Origin: Protula sp. h YS-2021
Lineage: Eukaryota; Annelida; Polychaeta; Sabellida; Serpulidae
Reading direction: 5' to 3'
Length of the DNA stretch: 64,000 nt
Assembly (NCBI GenBank): GCA_949752745.1
Contig: OX457031.1
Span: 53,226,303-53,290,302 of the forward strand
Shown: piece by piece, positions 22,331 to 33,429 of the stretch
Layout of the letters: each line of letters starts with the position of its first letter
Numbering within the stretch: position 1 is the stretch's first letter
Made by a program: the position numbers and the translations under genes
Notes under the pieces: generated by a model
What the model was told of the DNA's origin: nothing
The model's input: the letters and a program-made list of their open reading frames with translations, nothing else
Databases searched by the model: none

Positions 22331-23205
22331 ATCGAAAGTTCCAGTAATCCCAGATTTCCTGGGGACATTGCTGGCCAACCCTTGAATACTGTGTCTTTCA
22401 ACATGTTAAGAGTGGAGTCCTGGATACTTTCGTTTCTGATTCTCCGCAGATCAATTGGCGTTTTGATGTCAGAAATGAAGTTGATTTCTTTGCTCTCCGT
22501 TTGCTTTGTGGCTGGAACACATACTCGTGACAGTGCGTCTGCAACCGGGATCTTGATTCCTGGTTTATAGATGACTGTAATGTCAAATCGCAGACACCAA
22601 AGTATCATGTTCTGGAGGCGTGTTGGTACGTCGGCAATATTCTTTTTAAATATTTGCTCTAACGGTGAGTGGTCCGTCTCTACCACTGTGTGGCGTCCGA
22701 GCAGGTAGTATTCAAACCTTTGGAGACCAAATTTTGATTGCTAAACACTCTCGCTCGATGTTTGAGAAGCGTTTTTCTGCGTCCGTCAAGGATCTTGAGC
22801 ACATAGCGACGATGTGTTCTACACCGTTATTATCGACCTGGCGTATCCATGCGCCGAGACCCATTTGACTTGCATCGGATTGCAATATGGTTCTGGTGTT
22901 TGGATTAGTGTCGTAGTAGGACAGACGTGTTGCATTGCTCAACTCTGCCTTTATGTTGTCTAGGGCTTGCTGGTGTCGATCTTCCCAGCTGAAGGACACA
23001 TCTTTCTTGTTCAGCTCACGATGTGGTGCAGCTAGCATTGCAAGTTTTGTTGAAAATCGGTTGAGGTAATTCAACATCCCGAGTATAGACAAGAGTTCTT
23101 TCAAGTTTTGCGGAGGTTTGATGTCCTTTATCGCCTTCATCTTGTCTTCTGACGGCTTTACACCTTGATCTGTGACTGTATGTCCGTAAAAGTTCACTTT
23201 GTGTT
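22327..23205 (-). pseudogene. Gypsy-type RT thumb/connection and RNase H fragment
   Basis: The frame at 22712-23197 carries the end of the reverse transcriptase (FYGHTVTDQGVKPSEDKMKA; LGMLNYLNRF) and the start of RNase H (ILQSDASQMGLGAWI; SNIERECLAI). After a frameshift near 22690-22720, RNase H ends with VETDHSPLEQIF and IPVADALSRV (22327-22686). The catalytic YVDD box and everything N-terminal of it are absent. Confidence 0.9.
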
Positions 23206-23224
23206 GTTTGAACTGTAGTTTGAA

Positions 23225-23642
23225 CTGTAGAGTTCAGACCAAAGACTGCAGTGTCGCGTAGCATTTCGTCACGTACATCTGCGTGGTAGCCACTGTCGTC
23301 AATGAGTGAGCGCGCTTGTACCACAAATTCTTCAAACGTCATGTCGTCTTGCTTGAGACATCGTAGCTGATAACGAGCAAGAATCTGATTGCTGCGTGGC
23401 GTAACGTAAGCTTCGAGTTTTTCCCATACTGGAGTTAAACGTAAGCGATCAGCCGTGTTGTAAATTTCCAGTCCTTTGTCGTCACACCAGAGAAGGAGCA
23501 TGCGCACTTTGTATGCTTCGTCCTTGTCTGCGAGGGGCCCATCGAAGATAAGTTCACACTTTTGCTTGAAGTTCTGTAGACGTCGATGCAGATCACCAGC
23601 ACTTGTCCAGTCCATAGATGGGTGCTTAAATTTGTCCGCCAT
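23225..23642 (-). pseudogene. Gypsy-type gag, 3'-truncated
   Basis: It starts at ATG 23640-23642 (MADKFKHPSMDWTSAGDLHR) and runs through a helical capsid-like region with YKVRMLLLWCDDKGLEIY and DMTFEEFVVQARSLID. The sequence is cut near 23205-23230 and continues directly into pol, with a 12-bp direct repeat (TTTGAACTGTAG) straddling the join. The zinc knuckle and protease are therefore missing. Confidence 0.85.
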
Positions 23643-23699
23643 CTTCGAGTCTCAACGTGGATGTTTCCTCGTCTGGCCTGACTGTTCCCTCGTCTTTCT

Positions 23700-23912
23700 T
23701 CTTTCTTCTGCTTTCACTGCGTGTGAGCGCTTCGCCGTGGTGGTTGCATGTAACCCCACACGAGTGGAAAGCAGCAAAATATTCACAGCGTGTGAGCGCT
23801 TCGCCGTGGTGGTTGCATGTAACCCCTCACGAGTGAAAATTTTACGTTCGAGAATCACTGCGTATGAGCGCTTCGCCGTGGTGGTTGCATGTAACCCCAC
23901 ACGAGTGAAACT
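23700..23912 (-). repeat. triplicated ~50-bp unit in the leader of the Gypsy-type element
   Basis: Three copies of GTGAGCGCTTCGCCGTGGTG plus following sequence (about 23720, 23789 and 23862) lie between the primer-binding site and gag. Each contains a near-inverted CGTGTG...CACACG pair. A role in packaging or translation control is possible but unproven. Confidence 0.85.
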
Positions 23913-23915
23913 CGC

Positions 23916-23933
23916 ATCCCACATCTGACACCA
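23916..23933 (-). promoter_or_regulatory. primer-binding site (tRNA-Leu-like)
   Basis: Directly after the 5' LTR the element strand reads TGGTGTCAGATGTGGGAT. This is complementary to the 3' end of a leucine tRNA with CCA, with one mismatch to the common form known from other Gypsy elements. The tRNA identity is from general knowledge. Confidence 0.7.
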
Positions 23934-24105
23934 TGTCAGGAATTTTATTGTGATGTAACATTTAAGCTCATAACAATATATACATAGTAAGTATAAACAG
24001 ATTATGGTGTGTAAAATGAACATATATCAAATAGTGTCCTAATGTACACAAGTGATTATACACACCGCAAAATGTGTTAGCAAACATCTACACAAACTTA
24101 TGACA
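23934..24105 (-). repeat. 5' LTR of the Gypsy-type element
   Basis: 172-bp partner of 20875-21046, with TGTCAG start and TGACA end, followed at 24106-24110 by the CCTGC target duplication. Confidence 0.95.
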
Positions 24106-24110
24106 CCTGC

Positions 24111-25265
24111 CCAGTTTGCAAGTAACTAGTTTTTATGCTCCTGCAACGGACGCATCAAGGTTTCGGCTTGCCCGTCAAACCGTCTGTCTGTCTGTCTGTC
24201 TCCTTCTAAAGTTCTGCATCCGTCACTCTGTAGACGCTACCGCTCTCTTATTTCTCAAGTAAAATATATGATTTGAGGATGCGAACGCCGAGGTGCTAGT
24301 GTGATCGATCAAAAATTGTCGGAATAAGGACATTTTGAAACTAAGCCCAAATTACCGCCTGATTGATACTTTGTTTGAACGCAATGTTTCTAAATAAGTG
24401 ACTCTAGAAGAAATGGAATTGTGTTTTATTTCAAATATAAGTATACCATATATAACTCGACTCAACTCGCCTTCTGGAATGCCAATGTAACATGGGGTTT
24501 TTTACTCATTAAAGCTAGTTTTATTTTAATAGAGAGGCATAGGCTTAACAAATATGTGATATATATCTTCCTCCCCAATCCTCTTTAGCGAAAATGAGCA
24601 GGCCAGTGAGTCGAGATCATTTGATATCATAGATCAAATTATTTTGTCAGATTAACAGAAGACTGTTTAATTGTGTCACTTAAGGTTTGGCAAGAAACAC
24701 CAAAATAAGGCCTAAGGGAGTGAGCTATGAAACCAAACTTTAAAATCAAATTGCATCTTTCATCATGTTTATGCCCAGTATAGCAAATTAATATATTACA
24801 TTTTCATAGAAAGTTCAAAATTTAGTTCTGATAAGACGCGTCTGAGCATGCACTGCCATCCTTTTAGCTACAAGTGCAAGTCAAGAGTGACGCCAAAAAG
24901 GCAGATGTCAATTCCAAGACTAGAGGTACTGCTAACTGCATTTGTTGCTGTCAGAGTAACTACTTTACTAAACAGAGAGCTCGAGCTAAAGGACATATAG
25001 AACTATTATCACACCGATAGTCAATTTGTTTTAATCTACATTTCCAACGAAACGAAACGCTTCAACACATTCATAGCCATTCGACAGATCAGAAATCGAA
25101 CAGATGTCTTACAATAGAGATGTGTGCCTAGTGAAAACAATCCGACAGATTGTGATTCTCGTGGCCTTTCTGCGACGGAGTCCGAGAAACATGCCATGTG
25201 GTTTCGTGGCCCAGAGTTCTTATGTTATCCCGAATTCTCCATCGAGAGTAGAGAGACTTCACATT
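24111..25265. other. no gene seen
   Basis: AT-rich spacer with a short (GTCT)n run at about 24180-24202. No recognisable exon, repeat family or RNA gene. Confidence 0.5.
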
Positions 25266-25500
25266 TCAGCACAGTGATGTCCAACTAATTCTGCTTTTGC
25301 ATTGAGTGTGCTTGCGTCGGTGAGGTTCGGCGGCGTGTCCGTCCATCAGCTGAGACATGACGTCATCATTCAGTGCGTGGTCTTTCCGCAGCACGTCAAT
25401 GAATCGCCATAGGTTTGGGTGGTACGCGGATGCAGCGGCAAGCATTTTGCGGTGCCAACCTTCTATGTGGTTGTTTGTTTTTGGCAGTTCGTCAATGGCT
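25266..25500 (-). CDS. terminal exon of a MULE transposase-like gene
   Basis: On the minus strand, a TTAATTCCAG acceptor (25510-25501) opens an exon that stays in frame for 77 codons to a TGA at 25268-25266. Its first residues carry the conserved C-terminal signature of MULE/FLYWCH-type transposase proteins: KTNNHIEGWHRKM followed by YHPNLWRFIDVLRKD. A basic HRRKHTQCKSRI end follows, as in related proteins where 'QRRKY' precedes the terminus. The exon has no stop or frameshift, so it may belong to a functional or domesticated gene, but no upstream exon carrying the catalytic domain is found to the right. Its internal ATG would give only 59 residues. Confidence 0.65.
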
Positions 25501-25909
25501 CTGGAATTAATGGAATTAAATCAGTAAAACGCTTTCATCAATTTCATCAATACATCTCTTAACATTTGAAACACCATCTTGAACAGTTCAATCATTCAGT
25601 AATCTTTCATCAATTTCATCAATACATGATTTATAAGCCCTTTGAAATACCCTTTTGAACAGTTAAATCATTCAAATATCTTTCATCAGTTGAATGAATA
25701 GATCACATTAATCTTTGGTAAAATCCTATGAATATTACACATAAATAATAAAATAATAGCAAACATTTCTGGGGGAAAGGGCCGGCGGGAAGTGACCGGG
25801 GGGTGGGGGGGGAAAGGGTCTGTTCCCATAAATTGTATAATTCGAGTTTAGAAGGTGAACTTTACAGGGTCTCCCGGCCTAAAAATTCTTATCTTCAGTC
25901 AATGATTTC

Positions 25910-26185
25910 AGTCAATGAGTTTTCCGAGGATCTCCCCGTTCCTGAGGATCGCCCCTTCCTGAGCTACCCATTTCTGAAGATCTCTCCGTCTCTAGGGATC
26001 TCCCCCTTCCTGAGGCCCGCCTTAGGATATCCCAGCTCCTGAGGATTTCCCCGTACATGAGGATCTCCCCCATCCTGAGGATCTCCCAGTACCTGAGGAT
26101 CTCCCGTAAATGAGAATCCCCTTCCTGAGGATCTCCCCGATACTGAGGATCTCTCCATTCCTGAGGATCTCCCCTTTCTGATTAC
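25910..26185. repeat. ~18-bp minisatellite (GAGGATCTCCCC type)
   Basis: About 14 degenerate copies of a unit resembling CCTGAGGATCTCCCCGT. Frames through it on either strand are artefacts. It directly precedes a LINE fragment. Confidence 0.85.
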
Positions 26186-26201
26186 CGCCATATAGTAACA
26201 T

Positions 26202-26290
26202 GATTTATCAGCAGCATTTGATACTGTCGATCACAGTATCGTGCTCGAAGGGCTTGAAGTGACCTTCGGAATAAAAGACTCTGAATTACA
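26202..26290 (+). pseudogene. short LINE reverse transcriptase fragment
   Basis: About 30 codons on the plus strand read LSAAFDTVDHSIVLEGLE and then FGIKDSEL, the RT block with the first catalytic Asp. It resembles the LINE at 4.5-7.7 kb but is only this fragment, truncated on both sides. Confidence 0.75.
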
Positions 26291-26929
26291 ACAATAGTGC
26301 AACACTACAAGAATCGGCATGTCATACACTTTTTGCGCGGTATTGCATATAACCTGAAACTGTAATACGTGAACATTATTTGATGGTGGACTCTGTGTAT
26401 TAGTGAAGTTAAAGCGCTCAGAAAGGTTCTGAACATGCACATATGGTTAAAGTGTACGATAAGTGTTAAGGTGCCAAAATCTGTTACAAAGTTCGAATGA
26501 GTTAAAAAAATAATAAAATTTGTTTCATGTAACATCACTTCTTTTCTTATAAATGATTCCTGAAAATAAAATTTGGGGTGGGGTGGGAGGCCAGGGGGGA
26601 AAGTAACGGGGGGAAAGGGCCGAGGGAAAGCATCGGGCGGAAAGGGCCGGGGGGAAAGGGCCTGGGGGAAAGGGCCTAGACTCACAATTTAAAGAATAAC
26701 ACTCCTTTGCACATGATTTAAAAGTGTGTGCGCACGATTTTTGAATCCCCGTTTGTTAACGAAGTGTAGTGTGACATACTCCCCATCCCTCTCTACCCCG
26801 CCTTCTCCTCCCATTTTTGTAGTGAAAGCAGATGAAAATGCCTCCCCAAATTTATACTCCGCGTGAACCGCACATTTTGCCTTAAAATCACCATCTTTCT
26901 CGGCGTTATTGTTTGTTTTTGATTGTGCA

Positions 26930-27058
26930 CACCCATCGTAACACATGCGACACCAAGTGGTCCTTCGTAACACATGCGACACCAAGTGGTCCTCCGTAAC
27001 ACATGCGACACCAAGTGGTCCTCCGTAACACATGCGACACCAAGTGGCCCTCCGGTGT
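26930..27058. repeat. 28-bp minisatellite
   Basis: Four full copies and one partial copy of a unit containing CACATGCGACACCAAGTGGT and CCTCCGTAA. The neighbouring DNA (26300-26930) shows low-complexity G-rich runs and nothing codable. Confidence 0.9.
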
Positions 27059-27339
27059 AAAGCTTCTTTCACCCCCTGTCATATCTCTATACCTGGAGAG
27101 TAGATTACATGAGGCGTCAATCTAGGGCAATTCCCAAGGAATTTTACTGATTTTTTATTGATTTGTCACCAGAAGTAAAAGTAGGATAAAGTGCAACCCG
27201 GTGTTTATGAATCCGTTTTTATATTAAATGACTTTTGAAAACAAAGCTTTGTCCCCAGCCTAAAATAGAATGTTTTAAAATTGATCCATAATATAAAAAA
27301 TGCTCTGCTGAGTTTATAACATCTATAACATGTCCACCA

Positions 27340-27610
27340 ATAACTCTTGGGGGGGGGTCAAGGGACCACTCACGGACCAACTGGTTACCAGGCGTGTCCA
27401 TGACTTTTCAAATTGACCATGTTTTGGGGGAAAAATTCCCCTTAATCAAGAAAAGTGAAGTTCCGAAATAACTCTCCATTTGTGCGAAACGTCCGAGTAC
27501 TGAATTAAAATTCCCCACCCACCGCATCTCAACCTTCCTTAACGAATTTGGTACTCCGGCGTCCGACCTCGAAACTACTCCCCTCCCATAACGCATGACG
27601 CCTTGATAAT
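27340..27610. repeat. dispersed repeat family B, copy 1
   Basis: It shares ordered motifs with 38455-38765 and 43525-43865: a G-rich run, GACCACTCAC, ACTGGTTACCAGGCGTG, a 'cgaccttt' region, then AAGTTCCGAAATAA and GAGTACTGAATTAAAA. It is the most divergent of the three. Confidence 0.55.
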
Positions 27611-27619
27611 AACTGCTGT

Positions 27620-30235
27620 ACAAATACTTATCCGGACGTTGATTGGAACTTAAAGTCTGGAGTTTGCTTGAGAAAAGGTGAAATTGTGCGTATGTGTCAC
27701 ATATTTCGCGGAAACGTTAGCAGTGTTTCGAGTATTTTGTAACGCGCTTCAAGGCTAAATATTGCAAACCAGTTGTTGAGAGCAAGAGAAACCCAATATA
27801 AGCTATTCTCTTTTTTATTTTGAAAAAAAAAATAAAATACTTTTATAGTATAATTTCAAATGGAATCTTCAGCAAAATTTTAAAACAGGTTTAAACCTGT
27901 AAAAGATTCATATAAACGGACAAACTATACAAGCAGATTGAAAAAATCTCAAAAGCTAATTTTCACCCGTTGGACCAAACAGACGTTATGTAGGAGGTGC
28001 CTCGGTAACCTTGACGTCCTCGGTCAAGGTCAAACACCGACAGTTAACCATTATCTCTACAACACCGACAGTTAACCAATATCTTTATAACAGAGCGATT
28101 TTGAGCTTATTTTCGACCCCGTGCGCTTAAAATACGATAAATAAGAAATATCTCGCTTCTTTAATCGTCAATACCAACGGTGAAAGCACTCTTCACGGCT
28201 ACATGCATCGACGTTCATTGCGATATTAACAATACTGCAAAACAACTACTCAGATATATAAAAAAACTAAACTAAACGGAAAGCGTCTCATTATTATTGA
28301 TACTTAATGAATATTATATAATTGTGATATAGTTAAGAGGGTGATATTAAGAGGGTACCGCGACCTAGCAAGGTCATTATCTGCGTCATTGACGCACGTC
28401 ATAGATTTGAATGTGCTTAAGGACGGTCCTAAGAAAGTACTTTCTGTGTTTAATAGGCATCGTAAGCAATTCTTCATTCTTTAAAACTACTCCAAAATGT
28501 CATATTTATTGAGAAATTAAACATAATGTTTGAAAACAACTTACGCAATTCTTACGCAAACATTACACAGACATCTGCTTCATGAAACACATATCGTGTA
28601 GCAAACTGTGTAACAGTTACGTTTGTCAAACACCTCTTGACCAATCAAAAAGAAGTCTTGTTATTATAATTGTAACAAATGCAATTTGGTGTACATGTTT
28701 CAGTCATTGGAATGGCCATATTTTTGATGCAATGATAAAACACATCTTGATTAGCACACATGTAAATATGTTACATAGAAAATGCCATGACCACACCAAA
28801 GGTACAAACAAGCACGTTGCTACTGCAGACACACCTAACTGAGAACGCCCTAAAAAGCACACACAATTATCAGTTTTACACAGATAATCCAAGGAGATAA
28901 TCTGTAGATATACACTTAAGGCAGACGCCAATTAAAGTTCAGCAAACGAACCAAAGTGAGAAAATCACAGGAGCTGGTGAACTGGTTTGAAAACCCCTTC
29001 CACAGCCAGTAGCCCTGCAAGCACCAGAATAAGAGCAAGTGCAAACAGGGCTGAGGGGCGGGGCTGGGGTTAAGGGAGGGTTTTCCTATCAATTCCAAAA
29101 CGAGCATGGTTTTATTTATATTTCACTGTTTTTTGTTTGTTTGTTTTTTTTTGTTTGTTTGTTTGTTTGTTTTTCTTTTATTTTTTTACCGCATTGTCTT
29201 TTATTAACAAATACGCCGAGATGCTTTCTGTCACAGTCACGTTGTTATGGCTTATATGAAGTATCAATTACATATTTTCAGTATATCGCGTAGGTGAGTG
29301 CTGCTGTCCATATCTACTGTGCGACATGCAGTACGCTTGGTCGGGTGCATGTGTATACAATGCTTTCACTAAGTCAATGTCTTTACATAAAAGGTTAATA
29401 CCAGCACCCCGTGACCTTAACAGCTTCGAAATTATTGTACATAAGAACAACGTTGATGTAAATAAGAAGAGATAACGAAAATAATCAACAAACAATGAAT
29501 GCAAAATAATAACGGAAATTATAATACACATAAAAAAAAACAATTTGACACTATTTGCCCACTTTTCACTGAAAATATGTTAAATATGTAAAATCCGGGC
29601 ACCTAAGAGCAAGAAAGATCAACGAATGGAATTCACCACAGTCAGATCAAAGCCAGAGTAATTATTCCACAGTTAATATTCTGACGTCGGGTTATGGCGG
29701 TAGATTTGAACAAAAAATCAAAACGTACGTGTTGTATATTTTATTTTTTTCTCGCGCTTATTTGAATGGCCTTGCGGCAATTTTCTTAGCCGCGTAACAT
29801 TTACATTTCATATGTTATTTGACTATTTCGCGCTCTTTAATTTCGCCATAATTTTATCCCGCACCATAATTAAACGTCTTGTGTTTTAAAGAGCGTTTGT
29901 CTGACCATGCGTTTTATCACGTAATATAATTTCTTAATTTTGGAACGCGAAAAGTTCATTATAGGACGCGATAAATTGAATTCATTCTATTATTTATTTT
30001 TTAAATAATAAAAACCACGTGCAGAAATTAATAGCGACTTGGATAACATAAAAAGTCGTTCACGAAAGAATTAAATGTTTTCTCATCTATTAATTGCACA
30101 TAAATACCATTGCTATCAAAAATAAATGTTGGAGCGCCAAGGCTATGAAATTTTTGTACAAATATACCGCCATATCGGGTCGACGTCGATTTGAAGTCGT
30201 GACGCGTCATAGACCATATCGAAACGATGCGACAG
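27620..30235. other. no gene seen
   Basis: AT-rich DNA with a (TTTG)n stretch near 29130-29172 and no splice-bounded or domain-bearing frame that I can support. Confidence 0.5.
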
Positions 30236-30237
30236 TA

Positions 30238-30548
30238 AGAGAGAGTGGAAGGGAGAGAGAGAGGGAGAGAGTGAGTGAAAGGGAGAGAGAGACAGACAGA
30301 CAGAGAGAGAGCGCGCGAGAGAGAGAGAGGGAGAGGGAGGGAGGGAGGGAGGGAGGGAGGGAGGGAGGGAGGGAGGGAGGGAGGGAGGGAGGGAGGGAGG
30401 GAGGGAGGGAGGGAGGGAGGGAGGGAGGGAGGGAGGGAGGGAGGGAGGGAGGGAGGGAGGGAGGGAGGGAGGGAGGGAGGGAGGGAGGGAGGGAGGGAGG
30501 GAGGGAGGGAGGGAGGGAGAGTGAAAGGGGGGAGAGAGAGTGAAAGGA

Positions 30549-30584
<36 letters not shown>

Positions 30585-30590
30585 GAGAGA
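30238..30590. repeat. (GGGA)n/(GA)n simple repeat
   Basis: About 180 bp of GGGA tetranucleotide flanked by GA-rich imperfect runs. Long frames on both strands are repeat artefacts. Confidence 0.97.
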
Positions 30591-31050
30591 CGAGAAAGTG
30601 GGAGAGGGAAGAGGACAATGTTACTTTTTTAACTGACAATAGCAAGCAAATGCTCTTATTCCTAAATTAAAGAAATTAAATGCACAGTTTGCTGCCCCAT
30701 TCAAAAGGAGCACTCCTATCAACCATTCCTAAACACTGCAGGATGAGAACACTGTCTGCACACCAGCACTCCCATTCAAAAGGAGCTTTCCAGTCAACCA
30801 TTGCTGAAGACTACAGGATGAAAACACTGTAGATCAAGCGCCACCTCTGTGCGGAGCTCTGCACAGATAATCTCGACCAAAGATAACCTGAATCGTGTCA
30901 AAACAGCAGCATCTGCAAACGTGACAAACTCGTTCACTAAACTAGTGTGATAACTAAATATCAAGGGACGCAAGGGGATAGGAGCATCCCGGTTTTTAAC
31001 GGTTTATCTGCCGAAGCAACTCCAAATATAAAAGTCGTACCCCTGCCCCA

Positions 31051-31051
<1 letters not shown>

Positions 31052-31146
<95 letters not shown>
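31052..31146. repeat. (AT)n microsatellite
   Basis: About 47 AT dinucleotides followed by a short GT run, just downstream of the GAREM-like gene's stop codon at 31228. Confidence 0.97.
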
Positions 31147-31227
31147 GTGTGTGTGTGTGTTTACAATATGCTTACGGTTTCATCCGTAGTCAGTATTGTC
31201 AGTTACTTTAGTCTGGTGAACTGGAAA

Positions 31228-33344
31228 TCAGATCTTCTTTGGTCGCCACCCTCTGGTAAATTCCTCAAACTTCAAAGCTTCAAACTCGGAGAATTTGAAT
31301 TCGTTCACCAAAATATCTTTATTGAGGCGTTTAGCTAAATGTCCATCGATCTGGTTTGCCTCGAATGTGCGCGCGTGATGGGGCATTTTCAGCAGTCTCA
31401 AACAGCAGGCTAGCTCTGAAATAGACATCGCACTGAACGAAGTACAGACTTCTGTCAGAGACCCGTAGACATCACTTGAGGAGTAACTGGAAGCCGTATT
31501 CTCCTCTGTCGTTCTGTAGTTCCGGGCCTGTGTTTCTCCGCGCTGACCTTGAACTGGCAAGTTCTCGCTGCTTGACAAGCGTAATGATATCTGGTGTCGC
31601 ACGCCTTCTGAGCCACTCTGGAAATGCTTGGTGCTTTGCTCTTGGAATTCTGACATGCGACGGTCTGGTGTTCCGGACTGTAGGTTGAACCCGCAGCTTT
31701 TAAGATCTATATTCGGGGGAGCAATCATTGTTTCATTGTCATTTGAATTTTCTGGTTTGAACGAAGATGGCATTGTAGTTGACAAGGCAACCGTCACTGG
31801 TGCCATCGAAGCAGCACTACTTTGTGGAACGGGTACCTTGGAGGGATCTGATCCGTCCGGACAAGTACTAGTATTTGTTATGCCGGACTTATTGCTGGAA
31901 TCCGATCGGGACGAGGAAGCACTATTATTTTGCGGAATGGATTCCGGATCGGAGCGGGATTGGATTTGATCTGTAGGCGGAGTGTTCCGACCATCTGGGT
32001 CACCATCCGTTCCAGATGTTGATTCCTTAACGTGTGAGGAGGTACTACCATTTAACGATGAACTGCTACTTGTACTCACCTCACTGCTATTACTGAATGA
32101 AAATCGATGGTTGTGGATTGAATGTGTGATATTGTCGGGCGTTTGTGTACTAAGCGGCGTTTCTATCTGAGAAGGAAGTATGAGAATCCCTTCAAGATTT
32201 TCCCCGCTGTCAACACTCAAGGGGCGTGTTTCCCTGGATCGCCTTATGGTTAAGTACATACCGTGGTCGAATATTGGTGGCATGGGTGCGTTATGATTAC
32301 AGAAAATAGTATGAATGGGAGGCCTGTTTTCTTCATTTAATTCTCCAATGGCGGATATACCTAGTGTTATATACATCCCATGTCCGAGCGGGATATTGGA
32401 GGACTGCATATTTCTTAAACGGATGTATTCGATCTGATTGACATAGTATGGGCGAAAGCCATTTGTATGATTCATTGTCAGGTACTGATCCTCTATGGTG
32501 CTGCCGCTGATGGCTGGAGAGTGGCCACGTATGTCAGCAGAGTGGTGCTGTGGGGGATTATGCTGGGCGCGTCCTTCGTTTTCGTCTCCGTTGCGGGTTG
32601 TATCAGAATGCTGCCCTTGACCTTGCACCAAGGTGATGTATTCGTTGTGTACTCGTGGCTTGACGGTACAGCTCGGTTTGCTGCTGAGTGAGGCGTTGCT
32701 TCCACTTGCTGAGGGCAAGCTGCTGCTTTCACATAGACCTCCCGCAGCGTCTGAAGCAAATGGCGCCGGTTCAGGCGATGGCCTAGGGCTCGAGCACCGC
32801 ACGACGCCTCTCTCTGGTGTGGGTGACACACTGACGCCCCACCCAATAACAGCTGATGCGCCGCCCTCATGGTCTTGGTCCGCTCTGATTGGTCCGACCT
32901 CACGGGCGCTGCCCGCCCTGACTGGCCTCCACTCATGGGCGTGGGCCGCCCTGACTGGCCTGGGGTCAGGATCCTGCTCCGCCTTGACTTGCCCGGGCTC
33001 CCGGGCCTGGATCGCCCTCGCCGCCGCATCGTTGGTGTATGTGTGATCAGTTGCTGGGGAAACTCGGATGTACTCGGATCTGACTCGGCGGATGTGGCTC
33101 TGTACAGCAGTGCATTGCTCACTTGGATATGCACCTTTTGGGGCATTGGTATCACTGCTTCCGGATGCTTTACTTCCGGATGAGGACTCCCCGACGGAAT
33201 TCTCAATCAATAAACTTAGGGCGGGCAGTGGTACATGGGGTTCTTGTTGCTGTTCGGGGTTACCCACTGGCTCCTGACAGTCATGTGGTTCCCCATGAGC
33301 TCCAGAGCTGCCAGGCATTGCTTCAGCTCCATCACATTGTTCTC
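31228..33344 (-). CDS. GAREM-like, last exon: tyrosine-motif tail and SAM domain
   Basis: The open frame covers about 705 codons. Upstream acceptor TTTTCCTTGTGTAG ends at 33350. AG sites a few bases on (ACGAG, GGAG) preserve phase with exon 6 better, so the start is uncertain by about 8 nt. Tyrosine motifs in order include SEYIRVS, NEYITLV, EDQYLTMN, YYVNQ (a Grb2 SH2-type YxN), IEYIRL (ITIM-like), GMYITL and GMYLTI. A Ser/Thr-rich stretch follows. The last about 65 residues form a SAM domain (SISELACCLRLLKMPHHART to FTRGWRPKKI). This is where kinase-dependent docking would occur. Confidence 0.88.
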
Positions 33345-33429
33345 CTCGTCTACACAAGGAAAACAACCATTTTAAAACTTCTGGAATGAACCATCGAGAC
33401 ACAAAGCCTCGTATCATATCAACCACTTT

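Larger units (their letters stand above)
20875..24105 (-). mobile_element. Gypsy-type LTR retrotransposon, complete ends, internal deletion
   Basis: Two nearly identical 172-bp LTRs (20875-21046 and 23934-24105) flank minus-strand gag and pol. The duplicated target CCTGC sits at 20870-20874 and 24106-24110. LTRs begin TGTCAGG and end TATGACA. The element is only 3.2 kb because the end of gag, the protease and the reverse transcriptase core are missing. The near-identity of the LTRs implies a recent insertion, so it was probably mobilised in trans in this deleted form. Confidence 0.95.

Noticed and set aside
30028..30645. 205- and 149-codon frames over the GGGA repeat
   Set aside because: Artefacts of a tetranucleotide repeat that lacks stops in most frames.
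32493..33206. 237-codon minus-strand frame and several plus-strand frames over the GAREM-like last exon
   Set aside because: Shadow frames of the 31228-33344 exon, which has the SAM domain and tyrosine motifs.
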